Origin: Treponema sp.
GTDB lineage: Bacteria > Spirochaetota > Spirochaetia > Treponematales > Treponemataceae
Reading direction: 5' to 3'
Length of the DNA: 5,876 nucleotides
Assembly: GCA_022510885.1 (NCBI GenBank)
Contig: JAFLSP010000113.1
Coordinates: 1-5,876 of the forward strand
This document shows positions 5,799 through 5,876 of the stretch, in pieces; position 1 is the first letter of the stretch; the number at the start of each line of letters is the position of its first letter. A model generated the notes under the pieces. It was not told the DNA's origin and did no database searches. It was given only the letters and a program-made list of their open reading frames with translations. Position numbers and translations under genes: made by a program.

Positions 5799-5857
5799 CG
5801 GAAAGGTAAAAAACACGCACAACTAGGCAAAATGCGCCGCGCCTCTATGCTTGCCTA

Positions 5858-5866
5858 TGCTATCCT
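5858..5866 (+). promoter_or_regulatory. Possible outward extended -10 promoter at the window edge
   Basis: TGCTATCCT gives a TGn followed by TATCCT, a 4-of-6 match to the -10 consensus, ten bases before the window ends. There is no -35 match at the usual distance. It would drive a plus-strand gene beyond the window, divergent from the ACT-MATE operon. No coding start other than a 13-codon reading frame is seen between 5799 and 5876. Confidence 0.22.
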
Positions 5867-5876
5867 TTACTAACCT

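Noticed and set aside
5800..5806. GGAAAGG considered as a ribosome binding site
   Set aside because: No start codon lies within a suitable distance downstream; the next ATG is 25 bases away and opens only a 13-codon frame.
5832..5873. 13-codon frame MRRASMLAYAILY on the plus strand, considered as a leader peptide
   Set aside because: There is no convincing ribosome site, no run of regulatory codons and no attenuator hairpin visible before the window ends.

Overview
This is a bacterial window with GC-rich, densely packed protein-coding DNA and an AT-rich intergenic stretch at the right end. It holds five complete genes and the tail of a sixth. No rRNA, tRNA, CRISPR array, insertion sequence or phage gene was seen. 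The host cannot be fixed from sequence alone. The lipoprotein-anchored binding protein, the TAXI-type TRAP transporter and the small ACT protein (UPF0237 type) together suggest an anaerobic or host-associated bacterium. A spirochaete of the Treponema type is my tentative guess, resting on general resemblance only.

Left half, plus strand: after the last codons of an upstream gene (1-39) comes a fused-permease TRAP transporter gene (79-2055). It is followed by its TAXI-family solute-binding lipoprotein (2095-3069) and, with no intergenic base, a class I SAM-dependent methyltransferase (3070-3957). The permease and binding protein should form one ion-gradient-driven uptake system for an unidentified, probably organic-acid or amino-acid-like substrate. 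The methyltransferase is probably co-transcribed with them, but nothing in it shows a link to the substrate. The binding-protein gene has the only good Shine-Dalgarno sequence in the window and appears to have its own extended -10 promoter, part of which is the permease stop codon.

Right half, minus strand: a small ACT-domain protein (5648-5379) is followed after 11 bases by a MATE-family efflux transporter (5367-3958). The two likely form an operon read from a promoter just upstream of the ACT gene. This operon converges on the methyltransferase, and the two stop codons abut with no base between them.

The right-hand intergenic region (5649-5876) holds the ACT promoter, an inverted repeat around its -35 element, a GC-rich segment that may belong to a dispersed repeat, an A/T tract (T9-A-T8), and a possible promoter directed out of the window on the plus strand. 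The genes are ordinary families. The points worth a second look are start-site architecture (possible leaderless transcripts), the gene pairings and the right intergenic region. I found no convincing undescribed multi-gene system.
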